Notes under the pieces: generated by a model
Databases searched by the model: none
Seen by the model: only the letters and a program-made list of their open reading frames with translations
Told to the model about the DNA's origin: nothing
DNA from: JAQGMJ01 sp036498945
GTDB taxonomy: Bacteria; Pseudomonadota; Gammaproteobacteria; Burkholderiales; JAEUOS01
Reading direction: 5' to 3'
Assembly (NCBI GenBank): GCA_036498945.1
Contig: DASYEQ010000056.1
Coordinates: 1-64,000, forward strand
Length of the DNA: 64,000 nt
Made by a program: the position numbers and the translations under genes
Part shown: positions 44,659 to 53,881 of the stretch, piece after piece
Position numbering within the stretch: position 1 is the first letter of the stretch
Layout: each line of letters starts with the position of its first letter

Positions 44659-45201
44659 CTAAGCTAGCAGCGCGCCCTCGTGGCGCAGCAGCCAGGCCTT
44701 GGTGGGAATACCGCCGCCGAAGCCGGTGAGGGCGCCATTGGTGCCGATGACGCGATGGCAGGGCAGCACGATGACAATCGGGTTCTGTCCGTTGGCCGCG
44801 CCCACCGCGCGCACAGCGGCCGGCTTGCCGATACGCGCCGCCTGCGCCGCGTAACTGGCGGTCTGGCCGACGGGAATCTTGCGCAGCGCCAGCCAGGCGC
44901 TGCGCTGGAATTCCGTGCCAGCGGTGCTCACCGGTAAGTCGTCGACCGCGTCGAACGCACCGCCGAGATACGCGGTGAGGCGCTCGCCGACGCCGTGCGT
45001 ATCCTTGCGGGTGACCAGGCGATACTGGCTGCCGTAATGGCGCAGCAGCGACTTTTCCATGCGCCATTCGTAGCCGGCGAATTCCGCCGCGCACAGTTGG
45101 TCGCCGTCCATGGCGTAGAGCAGCGCGTCGAACGGCGCGCTTTTCGGCGCCGGCACGCGGCCCAGCAGCAACTCGATAACGTCGGATTTGACCCGGCTCA
45201 T
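44659..45201 (-). CDS. ogt: methylated-DNA--[protein]-cysteine S-methyltransferase
   Basis: 180 residues. Suicide DNA-repair protein that removes O6-alkyl groups from guanine onto the active-site Cys of PCHRVIG; GGGIPTKAWLLRHE follows as usual, and the helix-turn-helix segment PVGQTASYAAQA is intact. ATG at 45201 overlaps the stop of the Ada-AlkA gene (ATGA), giving a two-gene alkylation-repair operon. Confidence 0.93.
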   Translation of the reverse strand: MSRVKSDVIELLLGRVPAPKSAPFDALLYAMDGDQLCAAEFAGYEWRMEKSLLRHYGSQYRLVTRKDTHGVGERLTAYLGGAFDAVDDLPVSTAGTEFQRSAWLALRKIPVGQTASYAAQAARIGKPAAVRAVGAANGQNPIVIVLPCHRVIGTNGALTGFGGGIPTKAWLLRHEGALLA

Positions 45202-46727
45202 GCCGCACTCCTGACTTCGTAGTTCCACAAGGTCTGCGCCGCGTACGCGCGCCACGGGCGCCAGCGCTCGGCGTAGGCGAGCAATTCCTTCGGCGTTTGC
45301 GCGATACCCAGCACCTTCGCCACCCGCACCAGGCCGAGATCGCCGGAGGGAAACGCATCCGGGTCGGCAAAGCCGCGCATCGCCACGTATTGCGCGGTCC
45401 ACGGCCCGATCCCCGGCAATTCACAAAACTCCTCGATAAACGCCTCCAGCCCGACATAGCGCTCGCGCCACGCCAGGTTGCCGGCGACGTAGCGCCCGAG
45501 CGCGATCAGCGTCTCGGCGCGCGCCCGCACCACGCCGATGGCGCGCAGATCATCGACACTAAGCGCGCCCAGCGCCTCCGGCTTCGGGAATGCCAGGCGC
45601 AGGCGCTCGGCATGCACGCCGGCCAGCGCCAGCGGTTCGCCGAACTTCGCCACCAGGCGCCCGGCGAACGTGGTGGCGGCGGCGACGCTCACCTGCTGCC
45701 CCAGCACCGCGCGCACCGCCAGTTCATATGGGTCCCAGGCGCACGGCACGCCGAGCGACGGCTTGTTCAGCGCAGGCTTGAGCTTCGCATCACGCAGCAG
45801 ATGGGCGCGGATCGCCGCCGCCGGCGCGTCGAGATCGAACATGCGCTTGACCCTGGCCACGATCGCCGGCAGGCGCGCCGCCTGTGGAAAGTCGCAACTG
45901 AGCAAAAGGCCATCGGTATCGGCGCGCACGGCAATCGCGCCGATGTCGTCCCCGAGGCGGATGGAGCGCGCATAGTCGTCCATACCCACCGATTCGACGC
46001 CGGCAAACGCCCGCGCGCGATAAAACTCAAGCAACCCGGCGAAGCGCTCCGCGTCTATGCCTGAGAGGCGCATCTGCACCGGCCCGGCACCGCCCGCCAC
46101 CCGCTTGCGCCGCAGGCTGCCGGGTGTGCGGCCATACGCCTTGCTCAAGGCAGTGTTGAATCGGCGCACGCTGCCGAAGCCGGAGGCGAACGCCACTTCT
46201 GTCAGCGGCAACGCCGATTCCTCGATCAGTTGCTTGGCGAACAGCAACCGGCGCATCTGCGCTACCGCCACCGGCGAGGCGCCCAGGTGCTCTTCGAACA
46301 GGCGGCGCAGATGGCGCGAGGTCACGCCGATGCGCGCGCTCAAGCCTTCCAGCGAACCTTCGTTCAGCGCACCGGCGTCGATCGCCTCCAGCGCGCGCGA
46401 CACCAGCGCCGCGCCGCCGCTTTCCTGCCCGCGCACCGCGGGCGCGCGCTCCGGCCGGCAGCGCAGGCACGGCCGGTAGCCAGCCTCGAACGCGGCGGCG
46501 GAACTGGGATAGAAGGTGACGTTGACACGCTTGGGCGTGCGCGCCGGGCATACCGGGCGGCAGAAAATCTTGGTCGAGCGCACGGCGACGAAAAAGCGCC
46601 CGTCGAAGCGCGGGTCACGCGTTTCATAGGCGCGAAACAACGTTTCCGCGGCGGTGCCTTCGCTTTCATGGCGGCGCAGCGCGTGGCCGAGGTAGCCGCC
46701 GGCGTCGCCGCTGTCGATGTATTCCAT
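45198..46727 (-). CDS. Ada-AlkA fusion: methyl-responsive regulator and 3-methyladenine DNA glycosylase
   Basis: 509 residues in three parts. An Ada-type zinc domain has Cys56, Cys60, Cys87 and Cys90, with Cys56 in the position of the methylphosphotriester acceptor; an AraC-type DNA-binding domain lies at about 110-205; the AlkA glycosylase is at about 215-509, with helix-hairpin-helix LPGIGPWTAQYVAM and catalytic Asp463. It can sense methyl damage, control transcription and excise 3-methyladenine. It lacks the Ada C-terminal O6-methyltransferase, which is supplied by the adjacent ogt. Confidence 0.93.
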   Translation of the reverse strand: MEYIDSGDAGGYLGHALRRHESEGTAAETLFRAYETRDPRFDGRFFVAVRSTKIFCRPVCPARTPKRVNVTFYPSSAAAFEAGYRPCLRCRPERAPAVRGQESGGAALVSRALEAIDAGALNEGSLEGLSARIGVTSRHLRRLFEEHLGASPVAVAQMRRLLFAKQLIEESALPLTEVAFASGFGSVRRFNTALSKAYGRTPGSLRRKRVAGGAGPVQMRLSGIDAERFAGLLEFYRARAFAGVESVGMDDYARSIRLGDDIGAIAVRADTDGLLLSCDFPQAARLPAIVARVKRMFDLDAPAAAIRAHLLRDAKLKPALNKPSLGVPCAWDPYELAVRAVLGQQVSVAAATTFAGRLVAKFGEPLALAGVHAERLRLAFPKPEALGALSVDDLRAIGVVRARAETLIALGRYVAGNLAWRERYVGLEAFIEEFCELPGIGPWTAQYVAMRGFADPDAFPSGDLGLVRVAKVLGIAQTPKELLAYAERWRPWRAYAAQTLWNYEVRSAA

Positions 46728-46795
46728 GGCACCACTTTAACGCCGTCCGCCGGCTTCGACTAGCCGTTTTCGGACATCAATGGCACAGCGGAATT

Positions 46796-47569
46796 TCAGT
46801 GGACAGCGACCGCGTCGAGCTTGCGCAACGAAATGTCGCCATACCAGGCGTGCGCCTGCTCACCGGTGTTGTCGGTATCAGTCATGATGCCGATGGCGGT
46901 GATGGGTCCCGGCTCCTCGCCGAACGCGCGCTTGTAGTCTTCGTACAGGTTGCGTTTGACTTCCTGCCAGCGCCCGACCTTGTCGCGGCCAGACTCGGCC
47001 ACCAGCATCTTGATGCGCGCGCTATGGCCGTTGGCGATCACTTCCTCTTTTTGTGCGCGGTTTTCCCAGATATACATCAGCGTTGCGTATGGCATCTGCT
47101 GGCCGGTGATCGCCTTCACCTGGGCATAGAACAGCTTGTCGCCAAAATCCAGTTTTTCCAGGTCGCCGCCGAATGTCACCACCAGGCGCACCGGCGAATC
47201 CTCGCGGCTGCGCCGCGTGTTGTCCGCGCCCCGGATCAGATTATCCACCTTCCAGCGCCAGGACAGTTGCTCGTAGACGCGTGGATCGAGATTGGCGAGC
47301 GGGTGGATCAGGCCGGACGCCGACGCGTCGGCCTTGGCGCTGATCACGGTCTTGCCGCCGTCCTGCACCAGGCGGTAGGCGGTCGGCTTTTTCATTTTCG
47401 ACAGCGTCCATGGCTGCCAGGCGCCCGGCAGCACCTCGCCGGGCTTGCCGGTGGAAAAGCGCGTGACATCAGCCAGCGCAACGGGGGCCGACACCGGCTT
47501 TGGCGCCGCGCATGCGGCAAGCAGGCCGGCGAGCGCAAGCACCCAGAATTTTCGATTCCAACCCTGCAC
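46796..47569 (-). CDS. DUF3047 lipoprotein
   Basis: 257 residues. GTG at 47569 behind AGGAG; a lipobox LLAACA near residue 20 indicates a lipoprotein. The body has DUF3047 features: LSWRWKVDNL, SREDSPVRLVVTFGG, a YIWENRAQ stretch and IGIMTDTDNTGEQAHAWYGDI at the C-terminus. An in-frame extension upstream to 47728 lacks a signal-like start and was not used. Function unknown; beta-sandwich proteins of this kind are thought to bind or process envelope material. Confidence 0.85.
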   Translation of the reverse strand: MQGWNRKFWVLALAGLLAACAAPKPVSAPVALADVTRFSTGKPGEVLPGAWQPWTLSKMKKPTAYRLVQDGGKTVISAKADASASGLIHPLANLDPRVYEQLSWRWKVDNLIRGADNTRRSREDSPVRLVVTFGGDLEKLDFGDKLFYAQVKAITGQQMPYATLMYIWENRAQKEEVIANGHSARIKMLVAESGRDKVGRWQEVKRNLYEDYKRAFGEEPGPITAIGIMTDTDNTGEQAHAWYGDISLRKLDAVAVH

Positions 47570-47837
47570 TACTGCTTCTCCTCGAACTGCATGAGCACTT
47601 CCGCTTGGGTCTACCTGCTCGCGCGGAATGGGCACCGCCAAGGCAAAGGGCGCAAGCTTAACCCGAAGGGGCATTTTGCGGCAGGCAGCGCCCCGTTGGT
47701 TTGCAAATAAACGCCTGTTTTCGGCCACTTTTGTTCATCAGGCCCGCCGAATCGGCCATCGGTCCGCCAGCGGGCAGCGGTGAAATGGCATGCATCGGAA
47801 GCCACCCCGGCCGCCTCTCGAAAAAAGGAAACCCGCC

Positions 47838-48569
47838 ATGCGCGCCCGCCTGAACACCGTCGCCGCCTCTCTACTAGCCGCCTTCGCGCTGCATTGCGGC
47901 GCCGCCCAAGCGGCCCCGGAAAGCGGCAACCTGGCGCAAGGGGTATATGCGGGCGAAATCGGCGCGGGCAATACCGTCCTCCTGACGCTGGACCCGGCCG
48001 CCGGCGCCGCCCTTACCGGCAGTTACCACCCCGCTCTGGGCTGGAACCAGCAGGACACCAGCGTTACCGGCCAAACCGCGGACGGACGCGTGACGCTTGC
48101 CACCACCCAAACCGGCCCCAAAGGCAAGCTGCGGCGCACCGGCCGCATCGACGCCCGCCTGAGCGAGAACGGCGACTCCCTGCGCGGCACCTGGACCAGC
48201 GCCGACGGCCGCCGCAAGCTGCCCGTCACCCTGGCACGCGCCGCCAGCTGGCATACCCAGGCGGTGGAGGCCGACGGCGGGGTGCGGGTGTGCGAACGCC
48301 CGCGCTTTTCCGACAACCGCTATGAAAGCGTCAACCGCGAACTGGCCGAAACCTGCGATTACTTTTTGGCCGACGGCCGCGAAGGTCCCGGCAAGCTGCG
48401 CCTGGAGATCGACAGCGTGGGGCAGTACATGGTGGCGGCGGTCGCCTACGCCAGCAATCGCGGCCAGGAACTGCCGCCGGAAGTAATCACCGTCGACCTC
48501 GGCGGCCCGGATAACGCCGCCGGCGCCTACCCGCCGCCCGCCACCCGCGCCATCGCCTGGCGGCCGTAG
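47838..48569 (+). CDS. secreted protein of unknown function
   Basis: 243 residues with a Sec signal (TVAASLLAAFALHCGAAQAA, cleavage near residue 26). The mature part is beta-rich and includes repeated short strands (GVYAGEIGAGNTVLLTL, GRVTLATTQTG). Two late Cys (VCERP and ETCDYF) may pair. AAAGGAA precedes the ATG. No family recognised. The 268 bases upstream to the divergent DUF3047 gene contain no clear gene. Confidence 0.7.
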   Translation: MRARLNTVAASLLAAFALHCGAAQAAPESGNLAQGVYAGEIGAGNTVLLTLDPAAGAALTGSYHPALGWNQQDTSVTGQTADGRVTLATTQTGPKGKLRRTGRIDARLSENGDSLRGTWTSADGRRKLPVTLARAASWHTQAVEADGGVRVCERPRFSDNRYESVNRELAETCDYFLADGREGPGKLRLEIDSVGQYMVAAVAYASNRGQELPPEVITVDLGGPDNAAGAYPPPATRAIAWRP

Positions 48570-48711
48570 TGGGTACGGCAGGACGGTTGTGCAGCGGCGA
48601 AGTTCCCGCCGGTGCACAAAAATAATTGCCGGCGCTGCGCTGGAACTCGCGGCGGCCGGCTTCGTCCAATTTCCCGATTCGTGGCCTCCCGGCCGCGCCG
48701 AAACCGATCTC

Positions 48712-48798
48712 ATGTCCAGCCGCTTCCCCCTTTCCGCCGTGTTCGCGCTGCAATTGCTGGCCACTGGCGCCTTGCTCCTTGGCCTGTACTTCCATTGA
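48712..48798 (+). CDS. possible 28-residue membrane microprotein
   Basis: ATG at 48712 encodes MSSRFPLSAVFALQLLATGA and a short tail LLLGLYFH: one transmembrane helix and little else. It lies in the 281-base gap before apaG. No ribosome site stands out, so this may be chance. Confidence 0.3.
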   Translation: MSSRFPLSAVFALQLLATGALLLGLYFH

Positions 48799-48850
48799 CC
48801 GGACTGCGTCCGGCTTGCGCGCTGCCGCGATTTCGTGTGCAATGCGTCGC

Positions 48851-49228
48851 ATGGGTGGAAAATATGAAATCACGGTGAGCGTTCGCACGCAGTTCGTTCC
48901 CGAGCAATCCGACATCGCCAGCGGGCCTTTTGTGTTCGCCTACTTCATCACGATCAGGAACACCGGCAGCGTGCCGGCGCAGCTGATCAGCCGGCACTGG
49001 ATCATCACCGACGCGGAAGGCAAGACGCAGGAGGTGAAGGGCCTGGGTGTGGTCGGCCACCAGCCGACGCTCAAGCCCGGCGAGGAATTCCAGTACCAGA
49101 GCGGCACTCCGCTGGCCACGCCCGTGGGCACCATGCGCGGCAGCTACCAGATGGCGGCGGAAGACGGCACGCATTTCGATGCCCAGATCGCCGAATTCGT
49201 GCTGTCGATGCCGCGCACCCTGCATTGA
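48851..49228 (+). CDS. apaG: Co2+/Mg2+ efflux-associated protein ApaG
   Basis: 125 residues with a single FN3-like beta-sandwich. Typical segments are ITVSVRTQFVPEQSD near the start, FAYFITIRNTG, SRHWIITDAEGK, and GSYQMAAEDG at the end, all close to the ApaG consensus. ATG at 48851 gives the usual family length. Followed 25 bases later by a membrane-protein gene on the same strand. Confidence 0.93.
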   Translation: MGGKYEITVSVRTQFVPEQSDIASGPFVFAYFITIRNTGSVPAQLISRHWIITDAEGKTQEVKGLGVVGHQPTLKPGEEFQYQSGTPLATPVGTMRGSYQMAAEDGTHFDAQIAEFVLSMPRTLH

Positions 49229-49253
49229 TTTCCACACTCCCGTCGCCTCTTAC

Positions 49254-49808
49254 ATGCGCAGACCGCTGAAGACCCTGCTCACCCCGCCGCTGATGCTGCT
49301 GGCAGCGCTCCTGATGCTCATCGAGGAGGTGTTGTGGGAGTCGCTCAAGCGCGTGATGGCCGCTTTCGGCAGCCTGCCGGTGATGCGCTCGATCGAGGCG
49401 TGGATCAGCCGCCTGCCGCCGTATGGTGCGGCCGCCGCCTTCCTGTTCCCCGGCGCGATGCTGTTGCCGATCAAAATCGCCGCGGTCTGGCTCATCGCCC
49501 ACCACCATGCCATGCTCGGCTGCCAGGTGATCCTCGCCGCCAAGCTGGTCGGCACCGCGCTGGTGGCGCGCATTTTCACGCTCACCAAGCCGCAGTTGAT
49601 GACGCTTGCCTGGTTCGTCACGCTGTACAACTTCGTCATGCGCTGCCGCGCCGTGCTCTATGGCTGGGTGACGGCCAGCGGCGCGTGGCAGCGGGTGATG
49701 GCGATCCGCGCGAAAATCCGCGCGGTGTTCGCGCGCATGCGGCCGGGGCGCCTGGTCACGCGCCTGCGCGCGATCCAGCGCTACAGGCGGCGCGCGGCGT
49801 TCCGCTAG
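49254..49808 (+). CDS. membrane protein of unknown function
   Basis: 184 residues; about three hydrophobic segments (LLTPPLMLLAALLMLIEEVL, AAAAFLFPGAMLLPIKIAAV, and one near residue 110-125) and a strongly basic C-terminal tail (RRRAAFR). No known family. It follows apaG closely and converges on a small membrane-protein gene 9 bases away. Confidence 0.7.
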   Translation: MRRPLKTLLTPPLMLLAALLMLIEEVLWESLKRVMAAFGSLPVMRSIEAWISRLPPYGAAAAFLFPGAMLLPIKIAAVWLIAHHHAMLGCQVILAAKLVGTALVARIFTLTKPQLMTLAWFVTLYNFVMRCRAVLYGWVTASGAWQRVMAIRAKIRAVFARMRPGRLVTRLRAIQRYRRRAAFR

Positions 49809-49817
49809 ATTTGCGCG

Positions 49818-49973
49818 TCAGGAATCGGCGCGCTTGTCCGTTTTCTTGGGCTGCGCCGGCGGCTTCGGCTTGCGCGGCCAGGTCCACCAGATGATGAACA
49901 CGGCCATGCCAATGGCGAAACATATTTCCAGCGCAATGACCCACATCCCGTTTGCAAACACCTTGCTCTCCAT
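49818..49973 (-). CDS. small single-helix membrane protein
   Basis: 51 residues: a short N-terminus, one transmembrane helix (MWVIALEICFAIGMAVFIIW), then a Lys/Pro-rich cytoplasmic tail (PRKPKPPAQPKKTDKR). It looks like a positive-inside membrane microprotein. The ATG end at 49973 lies just 20 bases from the mltA start on the other strand, so the two are divergent and may share a promoter. Confidence 0.6.
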   Translation of the reverse strand: MESKVFANGMWVIALEICFAIGMAVFIIWWTWPRKPKPPAQPKKTDKRADS

Positions 49974-49992
49974 CCTTGATTCGGCACGCGCA

Positions 49993-51207
49993 TTGGTTGG
50001 CCGGCGCGGCGCATGGCGCATTGTAGCCGCCGCGCTGCTGGGCGGCTGCGCCAGCCAGGCGCCCATCTCCTCGCCCACGGCACAGGCCTGCGCGCCCGCC
50101 GCCAACGCCTGCGCGCCGTGCAACTGCGCCAAGCCGCCGCCCGAGCAGCCGCCGCCCAAGCCCGGCTGGAAACCGGCCGCCTTCGCGCAACTGACCGGCT
50201 GGAGCAACGAGGCGCAACAGGAAGCCTGGGCGCCGTTTCTCGCCAGTTGCAAAAGTCTGCGCCGCCAGAGCGCCTGGCAATCGGTCTGCGCCGATGCGCA
50301 GAATGCCGACCCGGCACAGGCCCGCGCGTTTTTCGAATCACGCCTGACGCCGTGGATTCGCGACGCCGCGCCCGGCATCATCACCGGCTATTACGAACCG
50401 CTGCTCAACGGCAGCCGCAACAAGAAAGCGCCGTACCTCTACGCCGCCTTCGGCGCGCCTGACGACCTGCTCACCATCGACCTGGGCGACCTGCGCCCGG
50501 ACCTGAAAGGCCAGCGCCTGCGCGGCCGCGTCGAGGGTCGCAAGGTGGTGCCCTACTATTCGCGCGAGCAGATCGAGGCCGCCGCCCAGTCCGGCGCGCC
50601 GGCAGGGCTTGCCACTTCCAAGCCGCTGCTCTATGTCGATGATCCGGTCGAGCTGTTCTTCCTGATGATCCAGGGCTCCGGGCGGGTGAAGCTCGACAGC
50701 GGCGAGATGGTGCATCTCAACTACGCTGATCAGAACGGCTACCCCTACAAGTCGGTAGGCCGCTACCTGATCGACCAGGGCGAGATGAAGCTGGAGCAGG
50801 CCTCGATGCAGGGCATCAAGGCCTGGGCACAGTCGCACCCCGAGCGCTTGAACGAAATCCTCAACTACAACCCCAGCTACGTGTTCTTCCGCGAATCACG
50901 TGCCGGCGACGAAGGCCCACAAGGCGCGCTCGGCGTGCCGCTCACCGCGATGCGCTCGATCGCTGTTGATCCGCGCATGACGCCCCTGGGCGCGCCGGTG
51001 TGGCTCTCCACCACCCGCCCCAACTCCAGCGAGCCGCTGCAGCGCCTGATGCTGGCGCAGGATACGGGTGGCGCCATCAACGGCGCCAACCGCGCCGACT
51101 TTTTCTGGGGCTTCGGCGAAGAAGCCACGCGCGAGGCCGGGCGCATGCGCCAGCAGGGCGAGCTTTACGTGCTGTGGCCGAAGGATGCCGGGCCACCGCC
51201 GCAATAA
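49993..51207 (+). CDS. mltA: membrane-bound lytic murein transglycosylase A
   Basis: About 404 residues, an outer-membrane lipoprotein that cleaves peptidoglycan to 1,6-anhydro products. Lipobox LLGGC, then a Pro-rich linker with several Cys (CAPCNCAKPPPEQPPPKP), then the MltA barrel with GYYEPLL, an FLMIQGSGRV segment and a 3D domain with RSIAVDPRMTPLG and the catalytic Asp in LAQDTGGAI. Start taken as TTG at 49993, giving a standard lipoprotein signal; ATG at 49936 would give a longer leader and overlap the divergent small gene. Confidence 0.92.
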   Translation: MVGRRGAWRIVAAALLGGCASQAPISSPTAQACAPAANACAPCNCAKPPPEQPPPKPGWKPAAFAQLTGWSNEAQQEAWAPFLASCKSLRRQSAWQSVCADAQNADPAQARAFFESRLTPWIRDAAPGIITGYYEPLLNGSRNKKAPYLYAAFGAPDDLLTIDLGDLRPDLKGQRLRGRVEGRKVVPYYSREQIEAAAQSGAPAGLATSKPLLYVDDPVELFFLMIQGSGRVKLDSGEMVHLNYADQNGYPYKSVGRYLIDQGEMKLEQASMQGIKAWAQSHPERLNEILNYNPSYVFFRESRAGDEGPQGALGVPLTAMRSIAVDPRMTPLGAPVWLSTTRPNSSEPLQRLMLAQDTGGAINGANRADFFWGFGEEATREAGRMRQQGELYVLWPKDAGPPPQ

Positions 51208-51241
51208 GCTGCGCGGCATATTCAACTAATAAGCAGTCACG

Positions 51242-51271
51242 ACGCGGCCCTTCGGGGCCGCGTTTCTTTTG
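51242..51271 (+). terminator. intrinsic terminator of mltA
   Basis: Perfect 9-base-pair stem ACGCGGCCC with GGGCCGCGT closed by a TTCG tetraloop, then TTTCTTTTG. 34 bases after the mltA stop. Confidence 0.9.
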
Positions 51272-51312
51272 CTTGCGCCTCGCAGATGAAATCGCACGTT
51301 ACACCGCATGCG

Positions 51313-51363
51313 TGCAACGCGTCGATTGTTGCAGTCGATGCAATAATCAATAAAGATGTTGCA
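51313..51363. promoter_or_regulatory. array of four TGCAAC/GTTGCA half-sites
   Basis: Half-sites TGCAAC (51313), GTTGCA (51328), TGCAAT (51339) and GTTGCA (51358). The middle pair forms ATTGTTGCA-n5-TGCAATAAT, an inverted repeat with one mismatch. Spacing and alternating direction suggest cooperative binding of a dimeric regulator upstream of the five-gene cluster. Confidence 0.45.
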
Positions 51364-51635
51364 CTTGTATTCCCTGCGGCGGCGGCGCATGATTGCCCCG
51401 ATTGGCAAGGATCCGTAACGTTTGCGCAAACGCGGATCAGAAGAAGAAACTCGGTTTGACAAGCAATCTTCACGCGGCCCGCGCCGCAAAGGAGACTCAC
51501 AAGCCACGAGATAACACCCAGCGCCAGCGCCCCGCGAGCCGCCGCATGCGGCGTTCGTGCCCGCGCAACAGTCGCCACTTATATGCCGTCCCCCCGGGCG
51601 CAAGACCCGGAGCAAAATCCAAAGGAGAGAGACCC

Positions 51636-53822
51636 ATGAGAAAAAAGAGTTTCGTTCGCGCACGCCTGGTCCTGGCCGTCGGCGTCGCATTGGCGGGCGC
51701 ATCGCTCGCGCCGGCCACCATCGGCGCGCCGGCGGCGCCACCCGCGGTCAAGATCAGCGGCAACGACATCGGCGGCACGGTGATGGGGCCGAAGGGGCCG
51801 GAAGCCGGCGTCTGGGTGATCGCCGAGACCAATGAACTGCCGACCGGTTACGCCAAGATGGTGGTGACCGACGATCAGGGCCGCTTCGTCATCCCCGAGT
51901 TGCCCAAGGCCGAATATCAGGTGTGGGTGCGCGGCTATGGCCTGGTGGATTCGGCCAAGGTGCCGGCCCACCCCGGCAAGCAACTCGCGCTGACCGCGCG
52001 GGCGGCACCGACCGCCGCTGCTGCCGCCGAGTATTATCCCGGCGTCTACTGGTACTCGATGCTGCAGATCCCGCCGGCGAACGATTTCCCCGGTACCGGC
52101 GAAAAGGGCAACGGCATTCCCGAGGTGATGAAGACCCAGGCCTACTGGGTCGACTCGATCAAGAACTCCTGCCAGTCCTGCCATGCGCTGGGCTCGCAAT
52201 GGATCCGCCACGGCACGCATGGCCTGGGGCAGTTCCATTCAAGCTACGAAGCCTGGGCGCGGCGCACGCAATCCGGCCAGGCGATGATCAACATGGCGCT
52301 CACGCTTGGCCGCATCGGCCCGGAGAAGGGCCTGAAACTGTTCGCCGACTGGACCGACCGCATCAACGCCGGCGAGCTGCCGTTCGACAAGCCGGAGCGC
52401 CCGCAAGGCGTGGAGCGCAACGTGGTGATCACCAGCTGGAACTGGTCGACGCCGTATTACTACCTGCATGACGCCGTCTCCAGCGACAAGCGCAATCCCA
52501 CGGTCAACGCCAACGGCCGGATCTACGGTTCGCCCGAAGAGAGCACGGACAACATCCCGTGGCTGGACCCGGTGCGCAACACCACCGGCTTCATCACCCA
52601 TCCGGTCGACAAGGACGCGCCTTCCTCGCGCCAGTTGCCGATGCAGCCCTCGGCGCACTGGGGCGAAGACCCGATCTGGGACGGCCACTCCAGCATCCAC
52701 AACCCGATGCTTGACGAGAAGGGGCGCCTGTGGATCACCGCGCGCTTCCGCGCGGACGACAATCCGGCCTTCTGCAAGGAAGGCTCTTCGCTGCCCTCCG
52801 CGCAGGTGGCGCCGCAGAAGGCATCGGCGCGCCAGTTGGCGATGTACGACCCGAAGACGAAGAAGTGGACCAACATCAACACCTGCTTCTCGACCCATCA
52901 CCTGTACTTCGCCCACGACCGCAACAACACGCTGTGGACTTCCGCCGGGGGGCCGCAAAGCGGCGTGGTCGGCTGGCTCAACACCAGGATGTTCGATGCC
53001 ACGGGCGACGAGCAGAAGTCGCAGGGCTGGACGCCGCTGATCCTTGACACCAACGGCAACGGCAAGCGTGACGACTACACCGAGGCGAACCAGCCGATGG
53101 ACCCGACCAAGGACCGGCGCATCATGGCCGCGTTCTACGGCGTGCAGCCCAGCCCCGTGGATGATTCGATCTGGGGCCAGGCGATGGACGTGGGCTTCAC
53201 GCGCATCGACCAGCCGGGCTACCTGCTGCGCATGGTGCCGGGACCCGATCCGACCCATACCGCGCTTACCGAGATCTACCTGCCGCCTGACGGCATCTAC
53301 GGCTCGCGCGGCGTCGATCTCACTTCCGATGGCGTGATGTGGACCGTGTTCTCCAGCGGCCACATGGGCAGCTTCGACCGCCGCAAGTGCAAGGGCCCGC
53401 TGAACGGCCCTGCCGCCGCCACCGGCAAGCACTGCCCCGAGGGCTGGACCATCTACAAGTTCCCCGGACCGCAGTTCAAGGGCGTCGATGACAAGGGTGC
53501 CGCAGACCACGCGTATTACATCTGGGTCGACCGGGAAAACACGCTGGGTCTCGGCCGCGACGTGCCGATTGCCGAACTCAACGGCGGCGAGTCGCTGCTG
53601 GCGATCGTCAACGGCAAGTTCGTCAACTTGCATGTGCCGTACCCGATGGGCTTCTTCACCAAGAACGTCGATGGCCGCATCGATAACCCGAAGGCCGGCT
53701 GGAAGGGCCGCGCGGTGTGGACTTCCTCCGGTACGCGTACCGTGTTCCACAACGAGGGCGGGACGCAGAACTATCCCAAGGTCTACAAGTTCCAGGTGCG
53801 CCCCGATCCGCTGGCGCATTGA
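51636..53822 (+). CDS. secreted haem-c protein with carboxypeptidase-regulatory-like domain and beta-propeller
   Basis: 728 residues. Sec signal (residues 1-30, cleavage near TIGA), then a CarboxypepD_reg-like domain (about 42-110: GNDIGGTVMGPKGPEAGVWV, LPKAEYQVWVRGYG), one haem c site CQSCH at 179-183, then a long region with propeller-like repeats (MLDEKGRLWITARF, HDRNNTLWTSAGG, VDLTSDGVMWTVFSSG, WVDRENTLGLGR). AAAGGAGAG precedes the ATG. First gene of a five-gene cluster; shares domain layout with the fifth gene. Probably a periplasmic redox enzyme or lyase with built-in electron acceptor. Not assignable to a known enzyme. Confidence 0.85.
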   Translation: MRKKSFVRARLVLAVGVALAGASLAPATIGAPAAPPAVKISGNDIGGTVMGPKGPEAGVWVIAETNELPTGYAKMVVTDDQGRFVIPELPKAEYQVWVRGYGLVDSAKVPAHPGKQLALTARAAPTAAAAAEYYPGVYWYSMLQIPPANDFPGTGEKGNGIPEVMKTQAYWVDSIKNSCQSCHALGSQWIRHGTHGLGQFHSSYEAWARRTQSGQAMINMALTLGRIGPEKGLKLFADWTDRINAGELPFDKPERPQGVERNVVITSWNWSTPYYYLHDAVSSDKRNPTVNANGRIYGSPEESTDNIPWLDPVRNTTGFITHPVDKDAPSSRQLPMQPSAHWGEDPIWDGHSSIHNPMLDEKGRLWITARFRADDNPAFCKEGSSLPSAQVAPQKASARQLAMYDPKTKKWTNINTCFSTHHLYFAHDRNNTLWTSAGGPQSGVVGWLNTRMFDATGDEQKSQGWTPLILDTNGNGKRDDYTEANQPMDPTKDRRIMAAFYGVQPSPVDDSIWGQAMDVGFTRIDQPGYLLRMVPGPDPTHTALTEIYLPPDGIYGSRGVDLTSDGVMWTVFSSGHMGSFDRRKCKGPLNGPAAATGKHCPEGWTIYKFPGPQFKGVDDKGAADHAYYIWVDRENTLGLGRDVPIAELNGGESLLAIVNGKFVNLHVPYPMGFFTKNVDGRIDNPKAGWKGRAVWTSSGTRTVFHNEGGTQNYPKVYKFQVRPDPLAH

Positions 53823-53881
53823 TGAACTGAGCGCGCGGCGGCCGGCAACGGCTTGCCGCGCGCTCTTGCGATCTCAAAACA

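Larger units (their letters stand above)
51208..51635. other. intergenic region between mltA and the haem/propeller cluster
   Basis: 428 bases without a gene. Contains the mltA terminator (51242-51271), an array of TGCAA/TTGCA half-sites (51313-51363) and an AT-rich stretch around 51340-51372 that probably holds the promoter of the cluster. Near 51632 lies the ribosome site AAAGGAGAG. Confidence 0.6.
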
